Assembly: GCF_000711965.1 (NCBI RefSeq) | Contig: NZ_JONS01000001.1 | Coordinates: forward strand, 124,001-188,000 | Length of the DNA: 64,000 bases | Source of the DNA: Actinomyces israelii DSM 43320 | Lineage (GTDB): Bacteria > Actinomycetota > Actinomycetes > Actinomycetales > Actinomycetaceae | Direction: 5' to 3' | Part shown: piece after piece, positions 47,958 through 56,423 of the stretch | Layout: the number at the start of each line of letters is the position of its first letter | How positions within the stretch are numbered: position 1 is the stretch's first letter | Notes under the pieces: model-generated | Database searches by the model: none | Seen by the model: only the letters and a program-made list of their open reading frames with translations | Told to the model about the DNA's origin: nothing | Made by a program: the position numbers and the translations under genes

Positions 47958-48038
47958 GGCGGGACGAGGTGTAAGGGGAACCGGCTTCCCCCGGGCCCGG
48001 CATGTCCAGCTCCGGGACGAACGCCGCGATCACGCCCC

Positions 48039-48075
48039 GAGGCGCCGGCGCCCCCTTCGCCCCGGCAGGCGCCTC
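48039..48075. terminator. Possible hairpin between convergent genes
   Basis: GAGGCGCC and GGCGCCTC pair across about 21 nt; the right arm touches the stop codon of the antiporter gene. There is no T-run. Confidence 0.3.
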
Positions 48076-49477
48076 AGCTGTCGACGAGCGCCAGGCGCCG
48101 CCCGGCGAGGGCCAGACGCACGTCGTTGGCCAGCAGCGCCACCGCCCCGAGCCCGCCGATCGCCTTGACCCACACGGGCTCGGCGATGAACAGGCACACC
48201 ATCACCGCCAGGACCGGCACGAGATGGGTCAGGGCCCGCACCACGTACCCGCCGAAGGAGGGCATCTCGACGCCCCGGGAGTCGGCCACCGACTTGACCA
48301 TGAAGTTCGGGCCGTTGCCGATGTAGGTGATCGCCCCGCACAGCACCGCGCCCAGCGAGATCGACACGAGGTAGGCCTCGGGCACTCCGGCAATCGTGGC
48401 GCCGCCGGGGTGGGCCACCCGCCCGGCCATCTCGAAGAAGGTCACGTAGGTCGGGGCGTTGTCCAGCACGGAGGACAGGCCCCCGGTGAAGACGAAGAAC
48501 GTGATCCGGTTCAGGGGCAGAGAGCCGGCAACATCGTCGAGGTAGTGCAGGGCCGGGATCATGGTCAGGAAGATGCCGATGAACAGGGTGGCGACCTCGG
48601 CGATCGGCCCCCACTCGAACTGATTGTCCTCGAAGCGCGCCCGCTTGTCGCCCAGGGCGTAGGAGGCTCCGGCCGCCGCGAGCATAATGATCTCGCGCAG
48701 CGGCACCCAGTCCATGGCGGTGGCGTGCCCGGCCTCGATGGCCTCTGCGTCGACGGAGGGGACGAAGGCCACGGCCAGGATGATGACGAGGAACCAGATG
48801 AAGTTGGTGGCGCCGCGCAGGCCCAGCGGCTCGATCGCGGTGCGGTCCAGGCGGACGGAGGCGGCGGGCTCCTGCGCGTGGTAGTAGGTGTCCAGGGCGA
48901 AGTAGCCGGCCAGCAGCATCGCGTTGACGAACAGCCACTCGGGCAGCAGGTGGAAGGTCCAGGTGAAGGGCACACCTCGCAGGAACCCGAGGAAGAGGGG
49001 AGGGTCGCCCAGGGGCGTGAGCAGGCCGCCGCAGTTGGCGACGACGAAGATCGTGAACAGCACCGTGTGGACCCGGTAGCGGCGCTCGGCGTTGGTGTTG
49101 AGCAGCGGGCGGATCAGCAGCATGGCCGCCCCGGTGGTCCCCACGAAGCTGGCCAGGACAGCGCCGATGGCCAGGAACATCGTGTTGTTGCGCGGGGTGG
49201 CCTCGATGTCGCCCTTGAGGAAGATTCCGCCGGAGACGATGAACAGGGCCAGGAGCAGGGCGATGAACTGCCCGTACTCGACGGCGGCGGCGAACACGAT
49301 CTCCCAGCCCCCGGCGATCCACATCCATGCGGCCACGGGCAGGCCGAGCACCAGGGCGATGGTGAGCTGGCTGGAGCGCCTCTCCCACCAGTGCGTCGTG
49401 GCGGGCACGAGCGGAAGCACCGCGATGCTGGCGAGCATCATGGCGAAGGGCAGAACGGACCACCACTGCAGATGCAC
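48074..49477 (-). CDS. NhaD-like sodium:proton antiporter (ion transporter superfamily)
   Basis: The 467-aa membrane protein has twelve or so helices. VSGGIFLKGDIEATPRNNTM near 80-100 and NCGGLLTPLGDPPLFLGFLR near 145-165 form the first re-entrant hairpin, and NAPTYVTFFEMAG near 320 and GNGPNFMVKSVADSRGVEMPSF near 375-396 form the second; both are typical of the UIT3/NhaD-type CitMHS-like antiporters. It should exchange Na+ for H+ and help in pH or salt balance. It is a single gene, convergent with the esterase. Confidence 0.88.
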   Translation of the reverse strand: MHLQWWSVLPFAMMLASIAVLPLVPATTHWWERRSSQLTIALVLGLPVAAWMWIAGGWEIVFAAAVEYGQFIALLLALFIVSGGIFLKGDIEATPRNNTMFLAIGAVLASFVGTTGAAMLLIRPLLNTNAERRYRVHTVLFTIFVVANCGGLLTPLGDPPLFLGFLRGVPFTWTFHLLPEWLFVNAMLLAGYFALDTYYHAQEPAASVRLDRTAIEPLGLRGATNFIWFLVIILAVAFVPSVDAEAIEAGHATAMDWVPLREIIMLAAAGASYALGDKRARFEDNQFEWGPIAEVATLFIGIFLTMIPALHYLDDVAGSLPLNRITFFVFTGGLSSVLDNAPTYVTFFEMAGRVAHPGGATIAGVPEAYLVSISLGAVLCGAITYIGNGPNFMVKSVADSRGVEMPSFGGYVVRALTHLVPVLAVMVCLFIAEPVWVKAIGGLGAVALLANDVRLALAGRRLALVDS

Positions 49478-49575
49478 GGTGAACTCCTCATGTCGGGGGC
49501 GCTGTGCCCACTCACCTTACGTCGGCCGGCGCTGCGCCGCCCGGGTCGTCCGGCCGGCACCGGTGCGCTCAGGGC

Positions 49576-50199
49576 TCAACGGGCCCAGCGCGCCGCATCT
49601 CGGCCCTGGATGCGCAGACAGGCGTAGCCGCTCATCAAGAACACCAGGGGGACAGTCACGACCCACCCGATGATGGTGGCCAACACGCTCAGGAAGGAGG
49701 TCAGGAGAGCCTGACCGAAATTCGGGAAGGTCACGAAGTCCGAGAAGGCGGCGCGCCTGCCCGAGGCGACGACCAGGCAGACATGAGCCACGACAATCGG
49801 GGCTAGCAGATTGGCGATAATGCCGACGGGCGTGCCCCAGGTGAAGCCATAGCCGTGCTCCTCGCCATTCACCGTGTACTCGAAGTGCGCGCCGGCTCCC
49901 CGCAGGACCGTCCAGATGCCGAAACCCGCCAGCAGCACGACCGGGTCCGTCTTGACGGCGTCCCACGCCCAGGACAGGGCGCCGCCGATCGACAGTGGCA
50001 GGCGCGCCGGACCGCCCGGCGCGGTGCCGTAAGCGGCATCGCCGGGGACTCCGTAGGCGGCGCCGGGGTACGGCGGCATCCCGCCACCGGCACCCGGCTG
50101 CTGACCGTAGCCCGGCTGCTGGCCGTAGCCGCCACCGGGCTGCTGCGAACCGTCGTCGAACTGCGGGTTGCCTGGAATGTCGGTGGCCATGGGGCTCAT
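49576..50199 (-). CDS. Hypothetical membrane protein with a Gly/Gln/Pro-rich N-terminus
   Basis: The 207-aa protein starts with a disordered, repeated region (GGGYGQQPGYGQQPGAGGG at about 23-41). Three to four membrane segments follow: PVVLLAGFGIWTVLRG near 87, GIIANLLAPIVVAHVCLVVA near 126, and LLTSFLSVLATIIGWVVTVP near 165-184. YGQQPG repeats with a membrane domain are common in actinobacterial proteins of unknown function. Two ATGs (50199, 50190) are possible; TATGAC lies 5 nt before the first. The function is unknown. Confidence 0.7.
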   Translation of the reverse strand: MSPMATDIPGNPQFDDGSQQPGGGYGQQPGYGQQPGAGGGMPPYPGAAYGVPGDAAYGTAPGGPARLPLSIGGALSWAWDAVKTDPVVLLAGFGIWTVLRGAGAHFEYTVNGEEHGYGFTWGTPVGIIANLLAPIVVAHVCLVVASGRRAAFSDFVTFPNFGQALLTSFLSVLATIIGWVVTVPLVFLMSGYACLRIQGRDAARWAR

Positions 50200-50291
50200 A
50201 CTGAGTCATAGGGGGACTCATCTCAATGTCAAACGCCGATAGCGCTGCGGTCCACCCGATACCGGCAGGCCCTCACAACCGGTGCAGCCGT

Positions 50292-50885
50292 TCAGAACTC
50301 GCCGGCCATCCTGATCAGGCGCACCCCGGAGTCGTTGATCTGCGCATCGTGGATCACGCGGAAGCCGGCGCGCTCGTAGAAGGGGATATTGCGCGGATTC
50401 GTCGTCTCCAGCCAGCGGGTCCCCGGGCCTCTGCCGAGCGCGGGCGCCAGGAGGCGGGATCCCACCCCACGGCCCTGCATGTCGGGCACGACCGCGAGCA
50501 TGGCCAGATAGTCCCCCTCGACCCGGGGAGCGCCGTCCCGTGCGGCGCGCATTCCGCTGCGGGAGGCCCGAGCCGTCGGCCCGTCCATGAGGATCTCGGC
50601 AAGGTCGTCCATGGCGGGCAGCGTGTCCGGACGGGTCAGGTCGGGATCCAGCCACAGGGCGGCGCCGACGACGTCGCCGCCCGTGAGCGCGACATGAGCG
50701 GTCGAGGCTGCGACCATCCAGTCGATCTGGGGCGCGAGGTAGAGCGCGATCCGGCTCAGGCGCCGCTCCTCGGGCTCGCGTCCGCGGGGGAAGAACCAGG
50801 CGAAGAGCGGGTCTCCGGCCAAGGCGCGTGCCAGCACGGTCCGAATGGCCGGGACCTGCGCCGGCCCGGCGCGCCGAACGTCCAT
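50292..50885 (-). CDS. GNAT-family N-acetyltransferase
   Basis: The 197-aa enzyme has the GNAT fold: the acetyl-CoA motif A is LAMLAVVPDMQGRGVGSRLL near 129-148, and NIPFYERAGFRVIHDAQI near 167-184 is motif B. PLFAWFFPRGREPEERRLSR near 27-46 resembles the N-terminal of plant-pathogen and actinobacterial GNATs acting on small molecules. The substrate is unknown. The ATG has TAGCGT 6 nt upstream and no ribosome-binding site. Confidence 0.88.
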   Translation of the reverse strand: MDVRRAGPAQVPAIRTVLARALAGDPLFAWFFPRGREPEERRLSRIALYLAPQIDWMVAASTAHVALTGGDVVGAALWLDPDLTRPDTLPAMDDLAEILMDGPTARASRSGMRAARDGAPRVEGDYLAMLAVVPDMQGRGVGSRLLAPALGRGPGTRWLETTNPRNIPFYERAGFRVIHDAQINDSGVRLIRMAGEF

Positions 50886-50891
50886 GGGCTC

Positions 50892-50897
50892 ACGCTA
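50892..50897 (-). promoter_or_regulatory. Leaderless promoter -10 (TAGCGT) of the GNAT gene
   Basis: TAGCGT, 6 nt, ATG at 50885. Confidence 0.55.
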
Positions 50898-51023
50898 CCG
50901 GGGCGCGCGGCCCTGCTCCGGGATCACCGAGCCAGGACAGCCGGGGCGTCGTCCTGCTCCCGGGCGATTGAGCCCGGGAGCTCGTCTCCGTCTCCCAAGG
51001 TCAGCGCCACACCGACCGACAGA

Positions 51024-51055
51024 CAAGTGTGAATTACATCACTTCGATTGTATGC
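51024..51055. other. AT-rich patch with a short dyad after leuS
   Basis: AAGTGTGAATTACATCACTT (51025-51044) has AAGTG/CACTT arms and is followed by TCGATTGTATG. In a genome this GC-rich it stands out. It lies downstream of leuS and upstream of the GNAT gene, both read to the left; it may be an operator or promoter element, but nothing proves it. Confidence 0.35.
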
Positions 51056-51070
51056 CGCGGCGGGCGCCGT

Positions 51071-54037
51071 TCACTCCGTGACGACGCTGACCAGCTTCGG
51101 CGCCTTGACGATCACCTTGCGCACGCCGCGCCCGTTCAGGGCGCGCACGACGCCGGGGGCCGCCAGGGCGAGCCTCTCCAGCTCCGCCCCGGAGATGTCC
51201 GGGGCGACCTCCAGCCGGTCGCGGACCTTGCCCTTGACCTGGACCACGCAGGTGACGGCCTCGGCGGCCAGCAGGGACTCGTCCTCGACCGCGGGGAAGG
51301 CCTCATGGGCGAGCGAGCGCTCGTGGCCCAGGCGCGCCCAGATCTCCTCGGCGATGTGCGGGGCGACCGGCGCCGTCATGAGGGTGAGGGCCTCGACGGC
51401 CTCGCGCGGCACCCGCGCCAGTCCCGTCAGGTGGTTGTTCAGCACGATGAGCTTGGCGATGGCGGTGTTGAGGCGCATGGCCTCGTAGTCGCCGCGCACG
51501 CCCACGACCGTGCGGGCCACCAGGCGGGCCGTGGCACGGTCGGCCGGGTCGTCCACCACCGTGACCTCACCGGTGGCCTCATCGACCACGTTGCGCCACA
51601 GGCGCTGCAGGAAGCGCTGGGCCCCGGCCACGGCGCGGGTGTCCCAGGGGCGGTCCTGGTCGAGCGGCCCCATGCTCATCTCGTAGACGCGGAAGGTGTC
51701 CGCGCCATAGGCGGAGTACATGTCGTCGGGGGTGACGATGTTCTTCAGGGACTTGCCCATCTTGCCGTACTCGCGCCGGACGCCGCGCCCCCGCCAGGTG
51801 AAGGTCGGCTCGCCGCCGGCGTCGTCCGGCCCCTCCTCGACCTCCTCGGCGGGCACGTACTGGCCGCGCTCGTCCTTGTAGGCGTAGGCCTGGATGTAGC
51901 CCTGGTTGAACAGGCGGTGGTAGGGCTCGGAGGAGGACACCACGCCCAGGTCGAACAGGACCTTGTGCCAGAACCGGGAGTACAGCAGGTGCAGGACCGC
52001 GTGCTCCACGCCGCCCACGTACAGGTCGGTGCCGCCGGAGGTGTTGCCGTTCTCGGGGCGCGGCCCCATCCAGTAGGCCTCGTTGACCGGATCGACCAGG
52101 GCGTCCCGGTCGGCGGGGTCGATGTAGCGCAGCTCGTACCAGCACGAGCCCGCCCAGTTGGGCATCGTGTTGGTCTCGCGGCGGTACGTCTTGAGGCCCT
52201 CCCCCAGGTCGAGCTCGACCTCCACCCAGTCGGCGGCCCCGCCCAGGGGCGGCTCGGGGCTGGAGGCGGCGTCGTCGGGGTCGTAGGAGCGCGGCGAGTA
52301 GTCCGTGACCTCCGGCAGCTCGACCGGCAGCATGGACTCCGGCAGCGCGTGGACGCCGCCGGCCTCGTCCCACACGACGGGGAAGGGCTCGCCCCAGTAG
52401 CGCTGGCGGCTGAAGAGCCAGTCGCGCAGGCGGTAGGTGACCGCGGCGCGTCCGGCGCCCTTGGACTCCAGCCAGGCGGTCATGGCGGCCGTGGCCTCGC
52501 CCTTGGACTTCCCGTCCAGGCTGATCTCGTCGTTGGCGCAGTCCACGGCGACGCCGTCACCCGTGTAGGCGCCCCTGGACAGGTCCACGCCGCGGGGGTC
52601 GTCCGCGGGGCCGATCGTCTGGACGATGTCGAGGTCGTACTTCCGGGCGAAGGCCCAGTCGCGCTCGTCGTGAGCGGGCACCGCCATAATGGCGCCGGTG
52701 CCGTAGCCCATGAGGACGTAGTCGGCCACGAAGATCGGCACCCGCCGCCCGTTGACCGGATTGATGCCGAACAGGCCCGTGAACACGCCGGTCTTGGCGC
52801 GGTCCTCGGCGGTGCGCTCGGCCTCGGTGGCCGCCGCGGCCCGGGCGCGGTAGGCGGCCACGGCCCCGGCGGGCGTGGCGCGGCCGCCCGTCCACGCCTC
52901 GCGGGCGCCCTCGGGCCAGGCGGCGGGGACGGTCAGGGCGGCCGCGTCGTCGTCGACCGGGGCGCCGAGCCGCCCGCCCAGCAGCGGGTGCTCGGGGGCC
53001 ACCACCATGAAGGTCGCGCCGAAGAGCGTGTCGGGGCGCGTGGTGTACACGCTCAGGTCCGCCACGGCGCAGCCGGCCTCCCGGGCGCCCTCGACGGCGA
53101 AGGTGACCTCCGCGCCCTCGGAGCGGCCGATCCAGTTGCGCTGCATGAGCTTGACCTTCTCGGGCCAGTCGACCGTGTCCAGGTCCTCGGCCAGGCGGTC
53201 GGCGTAGGCGGTGATGCGCATCATCCACTGGCGCAGGTTGCGCTTGAAGACCGGGTAGTTGCCCCTCTCGGAGCGGCCCTCGGCGGTGACCTCCTCGTTG
53301 GCCAGCACCGTGCCCAGGCCCGGGCACCAGTTGACCGGCGCGTCGGACACGTAGGCCAGGCGGAAGGAGTCGACGACGTCGGCCCGTTCGGCCTCGCCCA
53401 GGGAGGCCCAGTCGCGGCCGCCGGGGACGGCGACCTCGCCGGAGGCGAGCTTGTCGCGCAGCTCGTCAATGGGCCGGGCCGCCCCCGTGCCTCGCCCGTC
53501 GCGGCGCGGGGCGGCGGGGTCGAACCAGGAGCCGAAGATCTTCAGGAAGATCCACTGGGTCCACCGCACGTAGCCCGGGTCGATGGTCTGGATGGAGCGG
53601 CGCGGGTCGTGGGACAGGCCCAGGCGCCGCAGCTGGCGGCGCATGGTGGCGATATTGGCCTCGGTGGAGACGCGCGGGTGCTGGCCGGTGGCGACGGCGT
53701 ACTGCTCGGCGGGCAGGCCGAAGGCGTCGTAGCCCATGGTGTACAGGACGTTGCGCCCGGTCATGCGGGTGAAGCGGGCCACGACGTCGGTGGCGATGTA
53801 GCCCAGGGGGTGGCCCACGTGCAGGCCCTTGCCGCTGGGGTAGGGGAACATGTCGAGCAGGAAGAACTTCTCCTCCTCGGCGTCCGGCCCCGCCAGCGCT
53901 CCCACGGGGTTGTCGGAGTGGAAGGCGCCCTCGGCCTCCCAGCGGTCCTGCCAGGAGGTCTCGATGGTCTCGGCCAGGGCCGCCGTGTAGCGGAACGGCG
54001 TCGCGGACTCGCCCTGGGGGGTCTGGTTCTCCGTCAT
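51071..54037 (-). CDS. leuS: Leucyl-tRNA synthetase
   Basis: The 988-aa class I synthetase charges tRNA-Leu. The HIGH motif is in [20 protein letters not shown] near 66-85, the KMSKS motif is KMGKSLKN near 738, and the CP1 editing domain ([20 protein letters not shown], near 335-354) precedes it. A roughly 35-residue insertion ([18 protein letters not shown]) follows the KIFGSWFD segment, making it slightly longer than the family norm. It is the start of no obvious operon. Charged tRNA-Leu from this enzyme is what the leuA leader would sense. Confidence 0.96.
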   Translation of the reverse strand: MTENQTPQGESATPFRYTAALAETIETSWQDRWEAEGAFHSDNPVGALAGPDAEEEKFFLLDMFPYPSGKGLHVGHPLGYIATDVVARFTRMTGRNVLYTMGYDAFGLPAEQYAVATGQHPRVSTEANIATMRRQLRRLGLSHDPRRSIQTIDPGYVRWTQWIFLKIFGSWFDPAAPRRDGRGTGAARPIDELRDKLASGEVAVPGGRDWASLGEAERADVVDSFRLAYVSDAPVNWCPGLGTVLANEEVTAEGRSERGNYPVFKRNLRQWMMRITAYADRLAEDLDTVDWPEKVKLMQRNWIGRSEGAEVTFAVEGAREAGCAVADLSVYTTRPDTLFGATFMVVAPEHPLLGGRLGAPVDDDAAALTVPAAWPEGAREAWTGGRATPAGAVAAYRARAAAATEAERTAEDRAKTGVFTGLFGINPVNGRRVPIFVADYVLMGYGTGAIMAVPAHDERDWAFARKYDLDIVQTIGPADDPRGVDLSRGAYTGDGVAVDCANDEISLDGKSKGEATAAMTAWLESKGAGRAAVTYRLRDWLFSRQRYWGEPFPVVWDEAGGVHALPESMLPVELPEVTDYSPRSYDPDDAASSPEPPLGGAADWVEVELDLGEGLKTYRRETNTMPNWAGSCWYELRYIDPADRDALVDPVNEAYWMGPRPENGNTSGGTDLYVGGVEHAVLHLLYSRFWHKVLFDLGVVSSSEPYHRLFNQGYIQAYAYKDERGQYVPAEEVEEGPDDAGGEPTFTWRGRGVRREYGKMGKSLKNIVTPDDMYSAYGADTFRVYEMSMGPLDQDRPWDTRAVAGAQRFLQRLWRNVVDEATGEVTVVDDPADRATARLVARTVVGVRGDYEAMRLNTAIAKLIVLNNHLTGLARVPREAVEALTLMTAPVAPHIAEEIWARLGHERSLAHEAFPAVEDESLLAAEAVTCVVQVKGKVRDRLEVAPDISGAELERLALAAPGVVRALNGRGVRKVIVKAPKLVSVVTE

Positions 54038-54246
54038 CGAAGGAGCGCTCTCTTCCGTGGTGGTGCTTGGGTGCCTGCGGGTGCGCCGCCCCCGCCATGG
54101 AGAGGGCGGAGGCGGCCCGGCTGCCGCTCAGCCTATCGCTGGTTCTCGCCGCTTCTCCGCGCCGTCCGGGTGGCGGGCGCGAGGCGCCGGTCACTGTGAT
54201 CCCGGCGGGCCGCGCACCGGTGGCGGGCGGCACGGGCCGGGCGAGA

Positions 54247-54759
54247 TCAGGCGAGGGAGGGCGAGTCCATCCGCGCCGGCACGAACGCCCCCCACCCGTC
54301 CTCGCCCAGCCCCTGGCGCAGGCGGCCCATCGTCTCGTCGAGCTCGGCGCCGTCGGCGGGACGCGCCGAGGACGGGGCGATGTCTGCGGCCCGGTGCAGG
54401 GGGAGCACGTGGATGTGCAGGTGGGGCACGTCCAGCCCGAGGACGACGATGCCCGGGCGCACGGCGTCGAAGACCCGCACCTGGGCGGCGGCGATGCGCT
54501 TGGCCACCACCGACAGGTGGGCGATGGTGGGCTCGCTGGCGTCGATGTAGGACTCGTGCGCAATGCGCGGCACGACCAGGACGTGGCCGGGGGTCTGCGG
54601 CTCGATGGTGGCGAAGGCGACGCACACGTCGTCGGCCCACACGAAGCGCCCGGGGATGTCGCCGTTGATGATCTTGGTGAAGACCGAGGTCTCAGTGTTC
54701 TCAGTGGCCTCGGTGGCCTCAGTGTTCTTGGGGGTCTTGGGGGTCTTGGGGGCGGTCAT
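54247..54759 (-). CDS. HIT-family protein
   Basis: The 170-aa histidine-triad protein has SVFTKIINGDIPGRFVWADD near 25-44 and the triad motif VPHLHIHVLPLHR near 110-122; such proteins hydrolyse nucleoside phosphoramidates. The first 24 residues are a Lys/Thr/Glu/Asn repeat (PKTPKTPKN, TEATEATENTET) coded by short tandem DNA repeats. In mycobacteria a HIT gene lies near phoH; here it is 23 kb away. The ATG has TAGGCT 6 nt upstream. Confidence 0.93.
   Translation of the reverse strand: MTAPKTPKTPKNTEATEATENTETSVFTKIINGDIPGRFVWADDVCVAFATIEPQTPGHVLVVPRIAHESYIDASEPTIAHLSVVAKRIAAAQVRVFDAVRPGIVVLGLDVPHLHIHVLPLHRAADIAPSSARPADGAELDETMGRLRQGLGEDGWGAFVPARMDSPSLA
54690..54756. repeat. Tandem repeats in the start of the HIT gene
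   Basis: GTCTTGGGG units (three in tandem, 54726-54752) and CTCAGTGGC/CTCGGTGGC units encode Lys-Thr-Pro and Thr-Glu-Ala repeats directly after the start codon. Confidence 0.65.
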
Positions 54760-54765
54760 GGCGCC

Positions 54766-54771
54766 AGCCTA
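54766..54771 (-). promoter_or_regulatory. Leaderless promoter -10 (TAGGCT) of the HIT gene
   Basis: TAGGCT, 6 nt, ATG at 54759. The preceding CAATCATC equals that at the phoH promoter. Confidence 0.55.
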
Positions 54772-54805
54772 GATGATTGGTCTCGCAGCCCCGGCGGCGC
54801 TCCCG

Positions 54806-55609
54806 TCACTGATCTCGGCGCGGATGCCCACCGATCTCGGTGAGCGGCCGCGGGTTCTCCGCGCCGCCGGGGCCGGCCGCCGAGGCCAGCACCCACAGGT
54901 GGCCCACCGGCACGACCGCCTCGGCGCGCTCACGGGGAGGCTCCTCGTCCGCGCGCACGGCGCGCACCACCGTCGCCCTGCGGCGCTTCTCCCCCGCCGC
55001 GAAGGCCGACACGGTGCCCCGATCGATCACGGTCACCGTCGTGTCCAGGCCGATGCCGGCCAGAGCGAGATCGCGCAGGGTCTTGGAGCAGTCCTTGATA
55101 CGGCCCACGACGACGGTCCGCCCCACGGGCACGGTGTCGATGCTGCACAGCTCCGGCTGGACGACGCACCCGTCCGGGGCGGGGATCGGGTCGCCGTGCG
55201 GGTCCCGCGCAGGATGCCCCAGTGCGTCGTCGAGCGCCTCCAGGAGCCTGTCGGACACGGCGTGCTCGAGAACCTCGGCCTCGGCGTGGACCTCGTCCCA
55301 GCTCAGTCCCAGGCGCTCGACCAGGTAGGTCTCCAGAAGGCGGTGGCGGCGCACCATGCCGGTGGCCAGGCGCTGCCCGTCGGCCGACAGCGTGACGGCC
55401 TTGTAGGGCTCGTGCTCGAGCAGGCCCGCCTCGACCAGGCGCCCCACGTTCTCCGACGCCGTGGAGGGGGCGACCTTCATCCGCCGCGCCAGACCGGTGA
55501 TCGAGGCGCCCTTGCCGCCCCACTCCATGGCGGCCCACACCGCCTTGAGGTAGTCCTGGGTCACGGCGGAGGCCTCGGCCGGGGCATCGGCCTGGTTGAC
55601 GGGGCTCAT
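54806..55609 (-). CDS. DtxR-family metal-dependent regulator
   Basis: The 267-aa regulator has the DtxR winged helix (VTQDYLKAVWAAMEWGGKGA, then TGLARRMKVAPSTASENVGR) at about 16-57. The metal/dimer domain follows with HRLLETYLVERLGLSWDEVH near 89-108 and EVLEHAVSDRLLEALDDALG, and a C-terminal FeoA/SH3-like domain covers about 150-235. The retained His and Glu ligands suggest a Mn/Fe-responsive regulator of the MntR/IdeR type. The last 13 codons lie in dispersed-repeat sequence. Its ATG overlaps the VKOR stop (ATGA). Its target genes are not evident here. Confidence 0.9.
   Translation of the reverse strand: MSPVNQADAPAEASAVTQDYLKAVWAAMEWGGKGASITGLARRMKVAPSTASENVGRLVEAGLLEHEPYKAVTLSADGQRLATGMVRRHRLLETYLVERLGLSWDEVHAEAEVLEHAVSDRLLEALDDALGHPARDPHGDPIPAPDGCVVQPELCSIDTVPVGRTVVVGRIKDCSKTLRDLALAGIGLDTTVTVIDRGTVSAFAAGEKRRRATVVRAVRADEEPPRERAEAVVPVGHLWVLASAAGPGGAENPRPLTEIGGHPRRDQ
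54807..54846. repeat. Dispersed GCCGAGATCGGT repeat, copy 6, inside the end of the DtxR gene
   Basis: On the minus strand it reads ACCGAGATCGGTGGGCATCC then GCGCCGAGATCAGTGA: two cores with a 10-nt spacer like that of copy 3. It encodes the last residues TEIGGHPRRDQ and the stop codon of the DtxR protein. Confidence 0.7.
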
Positions 55610-56331
55610 GACAGCATCGCCATCCAGCCGTCCCAGAAGGCGACCACGACGGTGGCGATGACGGCCAGGTACATGGCGGCCGCGACCGGCCAGCGGGCCC
55701 TGTGCAGGCGCTCGGCCGCTGCGGGCGACAGGCCCAGGTGCCCGCGGCGGGCGGCCTCGCCCCAGGTGCCGGCGGCGATCGGGATCGTCACGGCCCAGAT
55801 GAGCATGCAGAAGGGGCACAGCCTGCCGAAGACGGTGATCGAGATGATCAGGAACCACACGACGAACCCGACGCCGCCGACGGTCCCCGCGGTCATGCCC
55901 CACCACACCCAGCGGGGCAGCCGCCCGCCGGAGGCGAGCAGGACTCCGGCGAACAGGAGCACCGCGAAGGCCATCGCCCCGATGAAGGAGTTGGGAACCC
56001 CCAGCAGGTTGCCCTGCCACACGTCCAGGGAGGCGCCGCAGGACACCAGCGGGCTGACATCGCACGACAGGCTCGCCAGCGGCTCCCTGATGAGCGCCAG
56101 CTCGCTGGACATGAGCTCCCAGGACGCCGCGATGCCGACGAGGGAGCCGACAACGAGCAGCCAGGCGTAGGAGCGCGCGGCCCCGGTGGCGGTGAGCCAC
56201 GCCGGCGCGCCGTCCTGGCCGGGATCCGCGGCGTCGGCGGCGCCGGGACCGCCGGGCTCCGCGGCAAGGTAGACCTCGAGCTCCTCCTCGCTCATGGCGT
56301 CGATCTCTGCCTCGGTGGGCACGTGCGTCAT
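55606..56331 (-). CDS. Vitamin K epoxide reductase (VKOR) family protein
   Basis: The 241-aa membrane protein reoxidises thiol-disulfide oxidoreductases in the actinobacterial envelope. Four to five helices are visible from about residue 50. The loop Cys pair is in CDVSPLVSCGASLDVW near 89-104, and the active site CPFC lies in FGRLCPFCMLIWAVT near 170. The N-terminus is acidic and cytoplasmic. A strong GAGGAGG lies before the ATG. The DtxR gene follows with a 4-nt overlap. No DsbA partner is adjacent. Confidence 0.92.
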   Translation of the reverse strand: MTHVPTEAEIDAMSEEELEVYLAAEPGGPGAADAADPGQDGAPAWLTATGAARSYAWLLVVGSLVGIAASWELMSSELALIREPLASLSCDVSPLVSCGASLDVWQGNLLGVPNSFIGAMAFAVLLFAGVLLASGGRLPRWVWWGMTAGTVGGVGFVVWFLIISITVFGRLCPFCMLIWAVTIPIAAGTWGEAARRGHLGLSPAAAERLHRARWPVAAAMYLAVIATVVVAFWDGWMAMLS

Positions 56332-56423
56332 CGGTGCCTCCTCGTGATCGGGTTCGTCTCTGTGGGTGCGTAGGTGCAGTGGAACGATGACCGCCTATTG
56401 TGCACCATCGTCCCGGCGGCGGC

